Below, piece by piece: positions 63,070 through 64,000 of a stretch of DNA of 64,000 nt (positions within the stretch are counted from its first letter, which is position 1; every line of letters begins with the position of its first letter). The notes beneath the pieces are model-generated. The model saw only the letters and a program-made list of their open reading frames with translations, made no database searches and was not told where the DNA came from. Source of the DNA: Onchocerca lupi (taxonomy: Eukaryota; Nematoda; Chromadorea; Rhabditida; Onchocercidae); assembly GCA_028564675.1 (NCBI GenBank), contig JAOVVO010000398.1, forward strand, positions 1 to 64,000. Reading direction: 5' to 3'. A program made the translations under genes and the position numbers.

Positions 63070-63564
63070 GATGGAAGTGTGTTTCTTCCTGTATAATACA
63101 AACAATTATTGAAGAATATCAACGATAATTGATTACAGGATTATTTGTTCTTTGCTGCTAGTAAAGAAGAATTTTCGGCCACGATTATCGATTTGCTGTA
63201 GAAACTGCCGTTATATTGTCCTGGAGTCGCTAAAGAAACTGATGTAGAAAATTGCTCCAGAGAACTCGCAGCAAAAGTCTTGTTGAAAAACTGATCCTGC
63301 TCCAAAATCCGAAACTTATATATCCTTTCAGAGGTTCCTCCTCCTGATCTCCAACATGTCGCCTTCGGAGTTCTTTGTTATTAAACATGTTTCTTCTTTT
63401 GGTGGTAAACATGTTTACCGTTTTGGCGGGAAACATATTTGTCCTTTTGTTTATTGTTTTGGCGGCAAACATGTTTGCCGGCTTGTTGGTCCATTTGAAA
63501 TTACGCGCTTTATGAACTTTGCCAATCCTTGCTTATATTAATTATAATTTTTCGGATTTTTCCG
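63070..63564 (+). mobile_element. Dispersed repeat, copy 2
   Basis: About 495 bp collinear with the copy in GLE1 intron 2 (58602-59160), in the same orientation and with the same internal minisatellite. The flanking sequences outside these limits do not match, so this is a dispersed element and not a large segmental duplication. Confidence 0.6.
63373..63480 (+). repeat. 24-bp minisatellite, four units plus a 12-bp half unit
   Basis: Units at 63373-63396, 63397-63420, 63421-63444 and 63457-63480, with a 12-bp half unit TTTTGTTTATTG at 63445-63456, again in the penultimate position. Two units are perfect palindromes around AAACATGTTT: GGTAAACATGTTTACC (63404-63419) and CGGCAAACATGTTTGCCG (63463-63480). 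Confidence 0.9.
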
Positions 63565-63802
63565 ACAGATACTGCTGTTTATTAATCTACAAAAATCATA
63601 GAACTAACAATAGCTAAACTGGAAAAATTGTTTGATACAGTTAAAGTAGTTAACATTTTCTGAAAGTCAATATCAGTTTGAATGCTGATAAAGAAATGAA
63701 TCACTCGAAATGACCAAATAAATATTATATCTATAATTTCCAATTCCAGGAAATTTATCTAATATGAATTTTATTTATATAAATATCAAATATTTTTTGC
63801 AG

Positions 63803-63896
63803 GAGCATCACTATCAACCAGGATACATATTTGTTGGAGGAGGTTTATACAAACTGCAACAATGTATCAAACCAATGAAGGAAGTTTTACATTCTG
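63803..63896 (+). CDS. Orphan exon candidate at right edge
   Basis: A TTTTTTGCAG acceptor precedes 94 nt that end at TTCTG|GTAATG. Read in phase 0 it encodes 31 residues with a Gly-rich middle (GYIFVGGGLYKLQQC). If unspliced, the frame closes a few codons after the donor. A second frame, which would follow from the small ORF at 61167, is open for 24 codons. The gene, if real, is not recognised. Confidence 0.3.
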
Positions 63897-64000
63897 GTAA
63901 TGTTTGGATTAAATAAGCAAAGAAGAAAATTAATCCTGCAGAAAATTCTGTAACTTTGAAGTGAGAATGGAAATCAATTTTTTAAACTTTTCTTTTTAAT

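Overview
Eukaryotic, AT-rich genomic DNA, almost certainly from a nematode. The exons are short and phase-consistent, the acceptors are of the TTTCAG/TTTTAG type, and 3' splice-like sites sit directly upstream of two start codons, as expected for spliced-leader trans-splicing. Introns of mostly 100-900 bp, heavy ACATAC/CACA microsatellite content and low GC would fit a filarial or other clade III (spirurid) worm. That placement is inference.

Layout. (1) Left end to 16935, minus strand: 37 exons encoding at least 2076 residues of Mediator subunit 13 (MED13, called let-19 in C. elegans). The gene is complete at its 5' end and runs off the left edge before its last exons. (2) 17376-23228, minus strand: four phase-compatible exons that look like the 3' part of another protein-coding gene. 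Its stop codon lies 440 bp upstream of the MED13 trans-splice-like site, which suggests an operon or closely packed tandem genes; the product is not recognised. (3) 23229-39222: a gene-poor stretch of about 16 kb with microsatellites, several tandem duplications (45 bp, 40 bp, a 35-bp interrupted repeat, a 126-163 bp satellite-like triplication) and nuclear-receptor-type half-sites. (4) 39223-53098, plus strand: 27 exons encoding a single-pass cadherin of about 1,485 residues with a signal peptide, divergent EC repeats, one membrane span and a short cytoplasmic tail. (5) 54556-60569, minus strand and convergent with the cadherin: a complete nine-exon, 645-residue GLE1-like mRNA-export factor. 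(6) 60570-64000: mostly non-coding, with a possible 37-residue secreted peptide, one orphan exon and the second copy of a dispersed repeat.

Most unusual structure. A repeat of about 500-560 bp occurs twice, once inside GLE1 intron 2 (58602-59160) and once at 63070-63564. Each copy carries an array of 24-bp units (six versus four) with a 12-bp half unit in the penultimate position. The units centre on the palindrome AAACATGTTT, and some read as inverted forkhead (GTAAACA/TGTTTAC) sites.

Functionally the three main genes are unrelated: MED13 belongs to the nuclear CDK8 module, GLE1 to mRNA export at the nuclear pore, and the cadherin to the cell surface. All exon models were built by hand from splice consensus and reading-frame continuity. 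No homology search was run.
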